Source: Styela clava
Taxonomy: Eukaryota > Chordata > Ascidiacea > Stolidobranchia > Styelidae
DNA: 64,000 bases
Reading direction: 5' to 3'
Assembly (NCBI RefSeq): GCF_964204865.1
Contig: NC_135252.1
Location: 20,481,383-20,545,382, forward strand
A program made the translations under genes and the position numbers. Below the pieces are notes generated by a model. That model was not told where the DNA came from. It ran no database searches and saw nothing but the letters and a program-made list of their open reading frames with translations. Positions 54,886 through 64,000 of this stretch are shown here, piece after piece (position 1 is the stretch's first letter; each line of letters begins with the position of its first letter).

Positions 54886-55533
54886 CGTAACTTATTTAGT
54901 GCAGAGTGGCCAGAATTCACAAATCATTATCATGTTGCATAAAACTGTTTGAAGGGCACACAACAGGCGGATCACGAGGACTACATTGAAATTATACTTT
55001 GATGTCCTGACTTCCGTTACCGGTAACCTGATACAGGTGCGGGTGAGTAAATGATATTTTTTGTCAAAATAATCCCGCATTACATAGCTTGGAGTTCCAT
55101 TACTCCAAATGATAATCAGAACCCGGACTAACTGTTGATAATGGGTGTTGGAAACACGTTCACATATCACAACAAAATATACTTTATTATAGAATATTTA
55201 TAATTGTTATAACAGTAAAAATTTCATACTAAAATTTTGGTTTATAATTAATATTTGTGGTGTGCCAAACAAAAATCAAATATTCCTATAAGAAAAGTTG
55301 TAAAATACATGGAGATATAAAGTGATTAGAATACGATCAAAAGTTAAAAATACATAACGCATACTATAATATTATTACATATGAACAAATATTTGTATCA
55401 GCTCTAAAGCAATCGCAAATTAACCTTTTTAGCGTATTATGAAAAACTAATTTTATAATTGAAGTGCACTTTTGCATTTCCAGGAGTTAACAAGATAACA
55501 AAATCCGTTTTTAAAATTATTTGTTGTGGTTCA
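54886..55533. other. 3' flank of gene 3
   Basis: No gene recognised. Holds the AATAAA of gene 3 on the minus strand. Confidence 0.5.
55173..55178 (-). terminator. polyadenylation signal of gene 3
   Basis: TTTATT on the plus strand, AATAAA on the minus strand, 356 bases past the stop. It sits in ctataataaagtat, matching the context of gene 2's signal (caataaagtatag). Confidence 0.55.
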
Positions 55534-55653
55534 CTAGTACCAGCGTCTTTCAACGTCCATTCGTTGAGGGTCAGCATTTTCATCAACTTTTTTGAAAACC
55601 TTTATGCAAAGTTGCTTGAATTCCATTAGTTCCCTTTCTGCCTTCTCTTTGGT
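55534..55653 (-). CDS. gene 3 terminal exon (B type, 39 codons and TAG)
   Basis: Acceptor taccaaag, donor none. Reads ELMEFKQLCIKVFKKVDE and ends MDVERRWY, then TAG. The stop falls one codon earlier than in gene 2 (TAC TAG against TAC TAC TGA). Confidence 0.85.
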   Translation of the reverse strand, partial: TKEKAERELMEFKQLCIKVFKKVDENADPQRMDVERRWY

Positions 55654-58600
55654 CTTTGGTATGCAACACATAATAATAAGAAACATAATATCAGTAAACC
55701 TTTGAAATAACAGAAGACTCTTACATATCGTGAGATATCAGTGGCCGTTTATACAGGGCCCTTTACTGAACGAAAGGCTCGATTAGGCGTCGTATATAAA
55801 ATTAGAAGTTTACTTCGAGTCAAGAATAATAAACAATAAGGGAATAATAACAAGCTAAACTGTACGATGAAAAGAAATTTCAACTAAAAACCTGATTTGA
55901 AGATAAATAGTGATTTTCGCAACTTATTTCACGAATTCACATAACTTTCATAAGCGATGGCTTGTGAATCGAAAGTACTCACCCATACTCTTTCGATGAC
56001 TTCATTGTACTTGGTTATAATTTTGTTTCTGTCGGAATCCGGAATTTGGGTTTTGTAAATATGGCTGTGTATTTTTCTTCTAGCAAGTAGTGCCAATTTT
56101 AAAAGAGCTGTTTTGCTATCTTCTGGCTGTGGGAGTGAGAGAAAATACAGTAAGATTATTTTCAATTTAGTAGCGGTATTAAGCTCTCAAAATATATGAT
56201 TGCTCCGTATTCGCCATTTTTTGAATGGAACCTTTATGCATTACGTTGGGAACACAATTATTCAATTTATCTGAAACAAAATTAAATCCTCCCAATATCA
56301 TAACATAAATCAGCATAAAATAAAAGCAATTGGGAGCACGTAAATTACTCATTCCATTTTAGGCAATATAAGCAGAAAATAAATGAATCAAGTCTTACTT
56401 GCAGGAGATATCTTGCATTAGGTGATCTCCAAAAGTCGACATTCTGTAAAGTATCGATCTAATTTTTTAAACTAAATAACTCTTTGGGGTCTTACAAACA
56501 ATATCATTGAAATCAGAAGAAAATACAATTATTGTTAAAGCATTGATAAATTATATTTTAACTTTTGAACAAAAATAATTGCTCCTAAGTATAGTTTTAA
56601 TATCGCTGGGGAAAGTATATTTAGTATAAAGTATATTTTGTATATTTTAGTTGGAGGAGTTTAAGAATAACTCGCCCAATTCGGCAATGCACAACGTTAT
56701 TATACTGAATCTGTAGATAACGCCTAAGCCGGAGAAACACATTCAAAAGCCATATTATAAATATTTAAAATATCTTACTTCTTCTCTTGATTTTATCCTC
56801 TGATGTGTATTGGTCCACAGCTCTTCTAGTTTTCTGCGTTCAAATTCCGCTTCACGCTTCTTTGCATGCTGTTGTACAAATTTTATTTAAATAGATTGTG
56901 AGTACTTTTGATGAACTTTGTATCATATTTAAAAACAAGTAAAATATAATAAATCTCCTATATTGCTATATTATCACTCCAGTATCTACAAAAACGGAGT
57001 TAAGCCATACAAATAAGAAATTACTTATTAAAACTTTCCTTCCGAAAAGGGATATTCACCAAAGTTGGTGGGATTTCATTATAGTATTAACATACTTTTA
57101 TCGGTCAATATTCCGTTAACATTCAAGTAGTTACTTTTAGATAGACACACTTGTTGATGACACACTAATCTTACTTGATTATTTTGACACCACTCTTCCG
57201 TCTCTTTACAGAGTTTTTGCAACCTGTTTTTTTCTGAATCTGTCATTTTGGGTTGCACATGTTTCATGTTTTCCCTTATTTTCTCTGGTATCCTCCAAAG
57301 CTCAGCTATCCATTTGGTTGGGGTAACTCGTTTCTCTGTTTGCTGCGATTCCTTCGTTTCTTTCTGTAAAGTTAACACGATGAGATGATATTCCATACTC
57401 AAACTGAAATTTGCATAGTGACCTAAATTCATGTTTTTATTGGGAAATAAATCCATATTACAATTTTTGTCGTTGTATGAAATATTGCTAAGATCAACAA
57501 GCTTCAACATACTACATTAGCCTATTTGCTTTGGAATGTTTCGAGTTTACCATGGCCAATCCAATAGAACCAAGCCCGTTAAATGTTGGACTTGGCATGA
57601 TCAATTGTCTGAGAGTTAGAAATCGATCCATTATTTCCATATTCACGATGCTCTAATAACTTCAGAACAAAGCGCTAACTATTAGACAATTTAATCCAGG
57701 ACATGAAGGCCGTAGAAAAATTGTTATTAAGCTGTATGATCCATTGTCTAACAAAATCCCAAACTTACTTTTCTACTATGTCGACGACGTTCTGCATTCT
57801 CTGACATAAAGCGAGAACTTCTATCAATTCCAAAACTCTTAACATAAATACAATTATCATTCCACGTTGAGAAATAAAACATTGCTATGCAAAATATCAC
57901 AATATTTGATTAAATTTAAACTTAAATTTTATGCAAAGAAGTTGTTTTATTTGCAAACGAATATGGGAGCCAAGACCTCCACTATAGGTACACAGGCATG
58001 CCCATAAGAAATATTTCTGTCCCATTCCCATCCCATAGCAATTATGCCTGTCCCACCCCATCGCATGGAATTTCCATTGAAATGAATTCAATAAAAATTG
58101 TCAAATTTGGGGTTAGCGTCTAATAAATAGGACTACATGTAAAAAGAGACATGCAAAACAACAAAACTTACGGACTTTGTTAACTTTATATCCATAACTA
58201 TTATACATGTGTCCATCAGCCCCTTCACGAAGTATATTGTTCGGCGCGGCGGTGTGGCTCAACGGGCTAAGCGTTAGGAATACGCTCGCCACCGCACCTC
58301 TAATTACTCTGCGTGGGTTCGCAGGTTCAAATCCCACGCAGGGATGGTTATGTGCGAGAGGATTGCTGGACTCCTCGCCGTCGTTGGGTGGTTCACGTAA
58401 CCGCTGGTCGGTTACGGCTTCCACCACCACCAAGTCCATGCTTCCGAAAACAAACAATACAGTAAAACTAATCCCATACCCGACTTGGAATGGTAACCGG
58501 ACGAGAGGCCATGGTTCGCCATATGGATAAGCCGTCTTATCGGCTTTCCTCTCCCCCCCGGGATAAATATGTAAATCCTATCCTATCCTGAATATATTTT

Positions 58601-60993
58601 GCTCTTTATAAATAACAAGAGAGTTATGCTCAAATATATAGACACAAAGCCCATAACGAAATGTTTTACCATCATTTCCCGATAATCATGGGTTTTCGTG
58701 TCCCATGGGAAATACAGAATGTGTGCTGTCCCGTGGACAAGCATGGTTAAACATGACTACAATGCGGTAAAGGAAATTTACTGCGATATTTTGAATTATT
58801 ATAATGTGATGATTGATGAAATTGTTCTCCTACTTTTTTATTTTTGAACATGGTTTACAAAATAACCAAAATTCGTAACAGCATAATTGTATATTTTTAT
58901 TGGACACGTAGTGGACATAGCGATCGTTTCAATATTATGTTGTTGTTGTTTTTATTGTTGTTCTTAGTGTCCTTGTTCTTTGACACGTTTTGAAGAAATC
59001 GCTTTTCTCTTCGAATACTGGACCAATTGCTTTGAAATTTCCAGTGGTTAAAGATAAAATTTTTCTCCAGAAGGCTATTACTTTTTTTTCGCTATGACGT
59101 CATCAAAATTATTCCCACTGGGTGGCGCTACGTGTCCATATATTTGAGCATAGCTCTCTTGTATTTTTATACAAGAGTATCGGACCACAACTGTTGATAA
59201 TTTGTGAACCACTGGTTTCCAAATTGCTTTTCAATAGCCACCTGTATGTGGTAGCTCTGATTATGATATAAATAACTGTAGAACAATTTCATCTTCTTAT
59301 TTTTTCAATACAATATATAATATTCATACAATATCAAATTAATTTAAAAGCAACACAGAATGTTATGATCTATATAAATTTGTATAAAAAATGAAGTTCT
59401 TGCATGAACCAAATACCTCATTTTCAATTTCAGGTCCATAGTAAATCGACTCGAAATGCTTCTTTATATCTTCTTCAATATCTTCTATTTCTTGAGTCGT
59501 TAGATTCTGAAAAGTACCAGGTATATCGATTTTATAGGATGCAATTCATATTAGGTAGAAAATAGTAGATATTGGGAAGGATTGTGACACGAGACCCAGT
59601 TTCTGTTGGAAAAAAACATAGATTGTAAAACTTACAATATTTTTTAGACTATAATGATATTTAGGGTAATTTTGACTTCCGTCAGCAGATTTTCTTAATA
59701 ATCCATCAATTTACACGTTACGGTATTCGTTGTATAACGATAAAGTATAATTAATTTCGGTGCTCCTGAAGTATGCGAACCAAGATGGCGGACATCGGAA
59801 CGTAACATGGGTAACAGGTTAGGGTTAGGCGATAATTTTTTTCCAATATTCCTTATTTTAGTCCTATTATCAGTTCGAAGACTAGCCAAGAGCCTCCCGT
59901 AGTATTTATACCTAAAATTATGGCCCAACCCTAACCTAGTACACATATTACATTCCGATGTCCGCCATCTTGGTTCGCATACTTCGGGAGCCCCTTAATT
60001 TCCATGTTACTTTACTTACAGTCTTCTTTTTTTGCAGAAATTTCTCTGTTTCTTCACAAGTTGTTAATAGTTTATCTTTATTCTTCTCAAGTTTGATCAC
60101 TGAAACACAGCTTCGTATATATGATATATAATCACGAAGTATTGTTTCTGCTTCATCGCGTCTCCTCTTGTCAGACTCATAACTCCTTCTCTGAGAGTTG
60201 ATAATAAATTTAAAATGAAATATCTAAGCTATTCATGGGTATAAAAAAAGATATGCAAAACTTGCTTTAATTGCAGTCGACTAAAAGCTAAATTACCTCA
60301 CATCAAAGATAAAAATGGGCTCAAAAGTTATGAAGGCCCAAAGTGATATTGTACTTACTAGTATGAAAATAAATTAGGACAATGGTATTTCCACAACCAC
60401 TGTTAATTGAGCTACAAAGGGTTTATGCATTATACTCAGTTCGGTTCAGTAACCATATTACAATTAATAGTTGCACGTATACTCATGCTTTTCACTTCAC
60501 AACTGTATTTGCTAATGGTTTTCAAACAGTTGCAAAAATCAACTATACATTTAATGAAATGATTAGTTTCATACCTTGTTTTCCTCGAGAATATTTTTAC
60601 GAGCCTTTTCCACCGCATTTAATAATTCATCACATATGCTCCTTAACTCTTCAAGTGAATATAGCTTAAACAAAGATATACTTGTTAAAAGAAATTTGTT
60701 AGATTGAAAAATACATCACATACATAATACAATAAATACATAAAAATATATGCAGCAAAAAATTTTACAATATATAATCTGAAATAACACAAAAACATTT
60801 ATACCCAATACGAGTTCACTCGTCGTTTTGCCTCTTGACATAAGTCGAGTATATTTTTCTTATCCCTAAACGACGTCAAAGCCTCATTGGATTGAACAAA
60901 TATTCCAGCTTCCTCAACATAGCTTTTAATGTTCTCTAACATTTCAAGTCGTTTTATTCGTTTCGCTACAGCCTTTTTCTTTCTTTCAGCGGC
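55534..60993 (-). CDS. Array gene 3, convergent paralogue of the 3' end of gene 2
   Basis: Exons read on the minus strand, 5' to 3': 60993-60805 (A), 60664-60575 (B), 60190-60020 (A), 59506-59417 (B), 57837-57769 (extra), 57363-57175 (A), 56868-56779 (B), 56443-56399 (micro), 56126-55983 (A), 55653-55534 (B, stop). All are phase 0. From 60190 on, the order and sequence match gene 2 from 44718/46117 to 50908, so the two are inverted duplicates converging tail-to-tail. The first visible A+B pair has no close partner in gene 2. No frame errors were seen. The 5' exons lie beyond the hAT element at 61085 and the window. About 350 codons are visible. Function unknown. Confidence 0.7.
55983..56126 (-). 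CDS. gene 3 penultimate exon (A type, 48 codons)
   Basis: Acceptor ctcccacag, donor gtgagt. Differs from 50279-50422 at only a few codons (LKLALLARRK for LKFARLARRK). Confidence 0.85.
56399..56443 (-). CDS. gene 3 micro-exon (15 codons)
   Basis: Acceptor tactttacag, donor gtaaga. Reads NVDFWRSPNARYLLQ, aligned to NDDFGRSPDTIYFLH of gene 2. Confidence 0.72.
56779..56868 (-). CDS. gene 3 B exon (30 codons)
   Basis: Acceptor tgtacaacag, donor gtaaga. Reads HAKKREAEFERRKLEELW and continues TNTHQRIKSREE. Partner of 48437. Confidence 0.85.
57175..57363 (-). CDS. gene 3 A exon (63 codons)
   Basis: Acceptor actttacag, donor gtaaga. Contains KIRENMKHV, MTDSEKNRLQKLCKETEEWC, QNNQ. The frame stays open upstream into the intron, which is chance. 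Partner of 47949. Confidence 0.85.
57769..57837 (-). CDS. gene 3 extra exon (23 codons), tentative
   Basis: Acceptor atgttaag, donor gtaagt. Reads SFGIDRSSRFMSENAERRRH. The splice sites are usable and the length is a multiple of three. The gene 2 copy (47506) has lost its donor, so this may be optional. Confidence 0.5.
58243..58590 (+). mobile_element. tRNA-derived SINE, full length
   Basis: The head has an RNA polymerase III A box (TGGCTCAACGGG at 58255) and B box (GGTTCAAATCC at 58324) in a tRNA-like frame. The unrelated body ('ggtaaccggacgagag', 'cttatcggctttcctct') ends in an atcct repeat tail. It lies in a gene 3 intron, opposite to the gene's direction. The open frame through it is not a gene. 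Confidence 0.85.
58615..59161. mobile_element. MITE with about 31-bp inverted ends
   Basis: Left end ACAAGAGAGTTATGCTCAAA continuing tatatagacac; the right end is its inverse ('gtgtccatatatttgagcat' and agctctcttgt). Non-coding, in the same gene 3 intron as the SINE. A fragment lies near 15905. The target duplication is unclear. Confidence 0.75.
59417..59506 (-). CDS. gene 3 B exon (30 codons)
   Basis: Acceptor tacttttcag, donor gtattt. Reads NLTTQEIEDIEEDIKKHF and ends YGPEIENE. Confidence 0.82.
59759..59994. mobile_element. palindromic MITE (tgtgtacc family), with 8-bp duplication
   Basis: Left end GGTGCTCCTGAAGTATGCGA, then 'accaagatggcggacatcgg'. The right end is the inverse ('ccgatgtccgccatcttggt', ...GGGAGCCCC). 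Flanked by ttaatttc on both sides (59751-59758, 59995-60002), a hAT-length duplication. In a gene 3 intron. Confidence 0.82.
60020..60190 (-). CDS. gene 3 A exon (57 codons)
   Basis: Acceptor caactctcag, donor gtaagt. Contains RRRDEAETILRDYISYIRSC and NKDKLLTTCEETEKFL. Confidence 0.82.
60575..60664 (-). CDS. gene 3 B exon (30 codons)
   Basis: Acceptor tgtttaag, donor gtatga. Reads LYSLEELRSICDELLNAV and ends LEENK. No close partner in gene 2. Confidence 0.72.
60805..60993 (-). CDS. gene 3 A exon (63 codons), first visible
   Basis: Acceptor tcatattttag, donor gtataa. Reads AAERKKKAVAKRIKRLEM, then IKSYVEEAGIFVQS and FRDKKNILDLCQEAKRRV. Exons before it should lie beyond the hAT element. Confidence 0.75.
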
Positions 60994-61349
60994 CTAAAAT
61001 ATGAAAAAAGAGTCTTTCATATTTTGAATGGGCTGGTTTTACCCCAAATATGGCTATGAGCAACAGCCCCTTATATACAAAAAGCCAGTGGCGGCGCGTC
61101 AATTTCGGTATAATAAAAAATATTCGAAAAATACCTCAATATCGGTTGCACAGACTGTCTACACTAGCCATATTCTCCCGACATGGTTCATTTTTCGCTC
61201 GCAAAGCCTTCGCCGAACGTCGACGGGGCGACGCTGATTTTGCCCCGGTTGCTCATTGTATATCGTATTCTCTCTTTTATCTTCCACTCGCCGCGTTTGT
61301 CTCGTTTGTTTTCTGTTTCTTTTACTAAATCATCGGGGCCGATCGGGGC

Positions 61350-61402
61350 TAGCGTTTCTTACAACGTTTCGTTTCTTACAACGTTAACGTTTCTTACAAC
61401 AA
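61350..61402. repeat. short tandem repeat, cgtttcttacaa units
   Basis: Three to four imperfect units in the untranslated leader of the hAT element. Confidence 0.6.
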
Positions 61403-61600
61403 CGTGTTGACATATTCACGCATTCCTTCTCGTTCGTTGGTTGCTTGAAGAGTTGATAGTTTCCTCTCCCTCGTTTTTGTCGCTTGTTTCGCTATTTGAA
61501 TCAGTTAGAGACCTTTAGTCCATTTGCTTTCGATTTTCCACATTCCTTTTGAGCTCCTCACTTCTTTCCGGCTCCGCATTTCTTAGCCTTAGACCTCATA

Positions 61601-63664
61601 ATGAATAAGGTTGAAGCACTACTTCGCACTCCGTTTTCGCAGCTGCCGCTGGAACAAAAATTAGAGGTACAACGTCTTGGGCCTTATCAATCAAAAAATT
61701 GTTCACTGGAACAATCCCATGACGGAGGAAAGCGTCGGCGTACATTCTGCGCAGAAACTTGGTATAAAAAACACGAATGGTTGTGTTGCAGCGAGGACAA
61801 AAATGCACTTTTTTGTTTTTATTGCCTACTTTTTGCTACCGCCCGTGACTCACGTTGGTGTAAATTTGGTTTTAGAGATCTTAAACATCTTTCCGAGCGT
61901 GCCAGGGATCATCAATCTTCTATGGAGCATCTGGACAATGCAGTAAAATACCGAACATTCGGAAATGTTAATATTGCAGCACAGTTGGATGAAGGACGCG
62001 CGATTTCTATTCGTCGGCACAACCAAAACGTCGAGAAAAACCGCCATGTTCTCAGTCGATTGATAGATGTTTTGAAGTTCATTGGTTGTCACGAGCTGTC
62101 CCTCCGTGGGCACGATGAACGGGCTGGCTCTTCTAATAGAGGGGTATTTTTGGATATGGTGGAATACACCGCATCCCTAGATACAGTATTGAGAGATCAT
62201 CTTGAAGCCGCAACTGTTTCGAAAGGGACATCTAAGGATATCCAAAATGATTTGCTCGACTCAATGTATAAAATTTATTTACAACATTTGGCTCTGGAAA
62301 TTGAGAATTGCCAGTTCCTTTCGATTCAGTCTGACGAGACAACTGACATCACGTGCGTTTCCCAACTGGCTGTGATTTTTCGGTTTGTGAAAGATGGTAA
62401 ACCTACCGAGAGATTTCACAGCTTTGTACCAATCGTTGATCGCACGGCTTGCGGGATATCGGCTGTACTGAAAGAAGTGTTACAGCCTTACAACGCGAAG
62501 TCAAACTTATGACGGCGCGGCAGTCATGAGTGGGTCGAAACATGGTGTTCAAGTTTATATAAAAGAAGATTTTCCTCATGCGCATTTTTTACATTGTTAT
62601 GCACACCAATTTAACCTCGTTATTAAAAATATGTGTCTTGATACCCCTCTCGTCCGTATATTTTTTGCAAATGCTTCGGGGTTTTCTTCATTTTTTCCGT
62701 TTCGCCGAAGCGCTCTGACCTCCTTCGCCAGATATGTAGCCGCCGTCTCCCAGCTTGTGCACCAACACGTTGGAACTTCCAATCACGCGTGGTGCAGGGC
62801 GTGTCCGAAATTAGGTCTGAGCTCATTGAGTGTTTCAATGGCATTCAGAGCTCTCCGGTTTGGGACGAACGCTCTGTGAGGGAGGCGGCAGGTCTAAAGC
62901 GTCTGCTAGAAGATGGTGAGTTTTCATTTTTTCTCGCTTTTTTCTCCACAATATTCTATCACGTGGATGTATTATACGGCGCATTGCAGTCAAGGCTAAT
63001 GGATGTGCAGTCGTGTATTTCAGACTTCTGCGATGCTGTATCTCGTATCCGGGAAACAATAAAATACGACGACACATGGAGTGCTTCTTTACGCCGCGGG
63101 CAAACAACGCAGCGTTTGATTTTGTCTGCAAAGGAATGCTGTGACATTCTGGTGAATCAAATAGGCGATCGTCTGCGCACTGAACACCTTGCCGCGTTCT
63201 CTTTGATGAACCCAAAAATTTTTTTAAAATTTGCACGTCAATTTCCCATCCATTTGTTGGCTACTGTCTCCAAATTTTACCCCATGATAAACGTGGGTAA
63301 ATTGAAAAATGAATTGCGATGTATATACACCAATCAAACTTTTTTGAACATCACATCAACTTGCGCGCTCTATGGGATCCTCATAGATAACACTCTAGTA
63401 ACTACCTTTGCGGCGTCTGCAAAATTTCTGAACATCATTTTGACGACGCCTATTTCTTCCGCCGACGCAGAGCGAACATTCAGCACGCTGAAGCGTATTA
63501 AAACGTATCTCAGAAACACAATGAAGCAAGATAGATTAAATTCCTTGGCTGTTTTATCTATTCACAGAGACGTTATTTCTGGGATGCATGACTTTAATCA
63601 GCGCGTTATTGAGCATTTTGCTTCCAAGAAACCGCGGCGTGTTGCATATATGTTCAAGCAGTAG
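61601..63664 (+). pseudogene. hAT transposase with at least two frameshifts
   Basis: The first part (ATG 61601 to TGA 62510) has a TTF-type zinc finger (WLCC...ALFCFYC, then H...H) and a DUF4371-like region with the first catalytic aspartate (SIQSDETTDIT). The frame then shifts just before 62513-62535 (YDGAAVMSG, second catalytic region; HCYAHQFNLV) and shifts again near 62780. The last part (62789-63664) ends with the hAT C-terminal dimerisation motif (SSADAERTFSTLKRIKTYLR). The domain order is that of ZMYM-like hAT transposases. The shifts make it non-functional here unless they are sequence errors. Confidence 0.85.
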
Positions 63665-63848
63665 AAGTCTAGCAGCATATATATCTATGAGTGAGCGACA
63701 CATGTCCTTATCTTTGCATTACCTTTCCTTTCTTCATAGTAACGTTTTAAACCTTATTTTAGGTTTTGTCTGCTTTCCCGAAGTTTCTGTTGATATGTCA
63801 TTGTATTTATCTGGGTAAATATTGCCTTTTCTTTTGAAAGAGGTCCAA

Positions 63849-63854
63849 AATAAA
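63849..63854 (+). terminator. polyadenylation signal of the hAT transposase
   Basis: AATAAA about 185 bases after the transposase stop. Confidence 0.5.
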
Positions 63855-64000
63855 CTATGTCTATATTTATTAATCCCTTGACTTGAACCGGTTTTAAAGA
63901 CACTTTCTTATCGTCAAAAATTGTCGCTTTTGCCGATTGGTTGTTACCGATGGAATGGTTTTTATACTCATAAAATGATGGAAGAACTTACAGCGCTCAT

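Larger units (their letters stand above)
61085..64000 (+). mobile_element. large hAT element (ZMYM/TTF-type), right end outside window
   Basis: Starts with CAGTGGCGGCGCGTCAATTT, a terminal sequence typical of this hAT group. No matching inverted end (GCCGCCACTG) occurs before the window ends. Holds the transposase remnant at 61601-63664 and AATAAA at 63849. It inserted 91 bases upstream of gene 3's first visible exon. Confidence 0.78.

Noticed and set aside
57364..57510. 5' extension of gene 3 exon 57175-57363 as one long 143-codon exon
   Set aside because: The acceptor actttacag at 57364 and the gene 2 homologue both place the exon start at 57363. The upstream open frame is intronic.
58243..58330. 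tRNA gene
   Set aside because: The A and B boxes are present, but the sequence continues into an unrelated body with an atcct tail, and its 3' part recurs at 13021. It is the head of a SINE.
58113..58530. Protein-coding frames of about 110 codons on both strands
   Set aside because: They run through the tRNA-like head and body of the SINE and have no protein-like motif.
1..64000. CRISPR array or bacterial operons
   Set aside because: The repeats are exon-sized and coding with diverged introns, and there are no short direct repeats with unique spacers. Splice sites and eukaryotic transposons rule out a prokaryote.

Overview
The window looks like AT-rich nuclear DNA of an invertebrate animal: short phase-0 exons with GT-AG introns, AATAAA signals, a tRNA-headed SINE, many hAT-type DNA transposons and a BEL/Pao retrotransposon relic. 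The palindromic MITEs and the SINE resemble dispersed repeats I associate with ascidian (tunicate) genomes. That is memory, not a search, so the organism stays an inference.

The main content is a family of exon-array genes. Two exon types alternate: 'A' exons of about 56-65 codons and 'B' exons of about 28-32 codons. Almost all start and end exactly between codons. An A+B pair reads like the alpha-helical lid of the Hsp70 substrate-binding domain: A carries an amphipathic helix and a DK..I..KC.E...FL/WL stretch, and B a charged helix of the type seen in EIEKKCRELEEYV. No Hsp70 ATPase or beta-sandwich domain is visible. I call these array genes 1, 2 and 3. Gene 1 (321-5633, +) is the 3' part of a gene entering from the left. 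Gene 2 (21157-50908, +) seems complete, from a 31-codon start exon through about 23 A and 23 B exons to a stop codon and AATAAA signals. Gene 3 (55534-60993, -) converges tail-to-tail on gene 2 and is an inverted paralogue of its 3' third. Its 5' end is cut off by a hAT transposon and the window edge.

The array is evolving fast. There is a 2.3-kb tandem duplication inside gene 1, and a block of gene 1 is syntenic with 40.3-43.9 kb of gene 2. Three gene 2 exons have a net one-base frame error, several exon relics remain, and a lone penultimate-exon relic sits on the minus strand at 7.9 kb.

The rest is mobile DNA. 7.97-8.96 kb holds a dispersed repeat and a transposon fragment. 9.07-10.93 kb is a hAT element with two more hAT elements inside it. 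12.28-12.89 kb is an intronless minus-strand ORF with a ParB-like motif. 13.0-15.1 kb holds a SINE tail, a hAT MITE and repeats. 16.8-19.1 kb is a BEL/Pao relic interrupted by a hAT element that itself contains another. 19.6-20.1 kb is a further hAT element. 51.95-54.88 kb, between genes 2 and 3, is a decayed transposon with long inverted terminal repeats. From 61.1 kb to the window end is a hAT element with a frameshifted transposase. MITEs, repeats and a SINE also sit in introns of genes 2 and 3.
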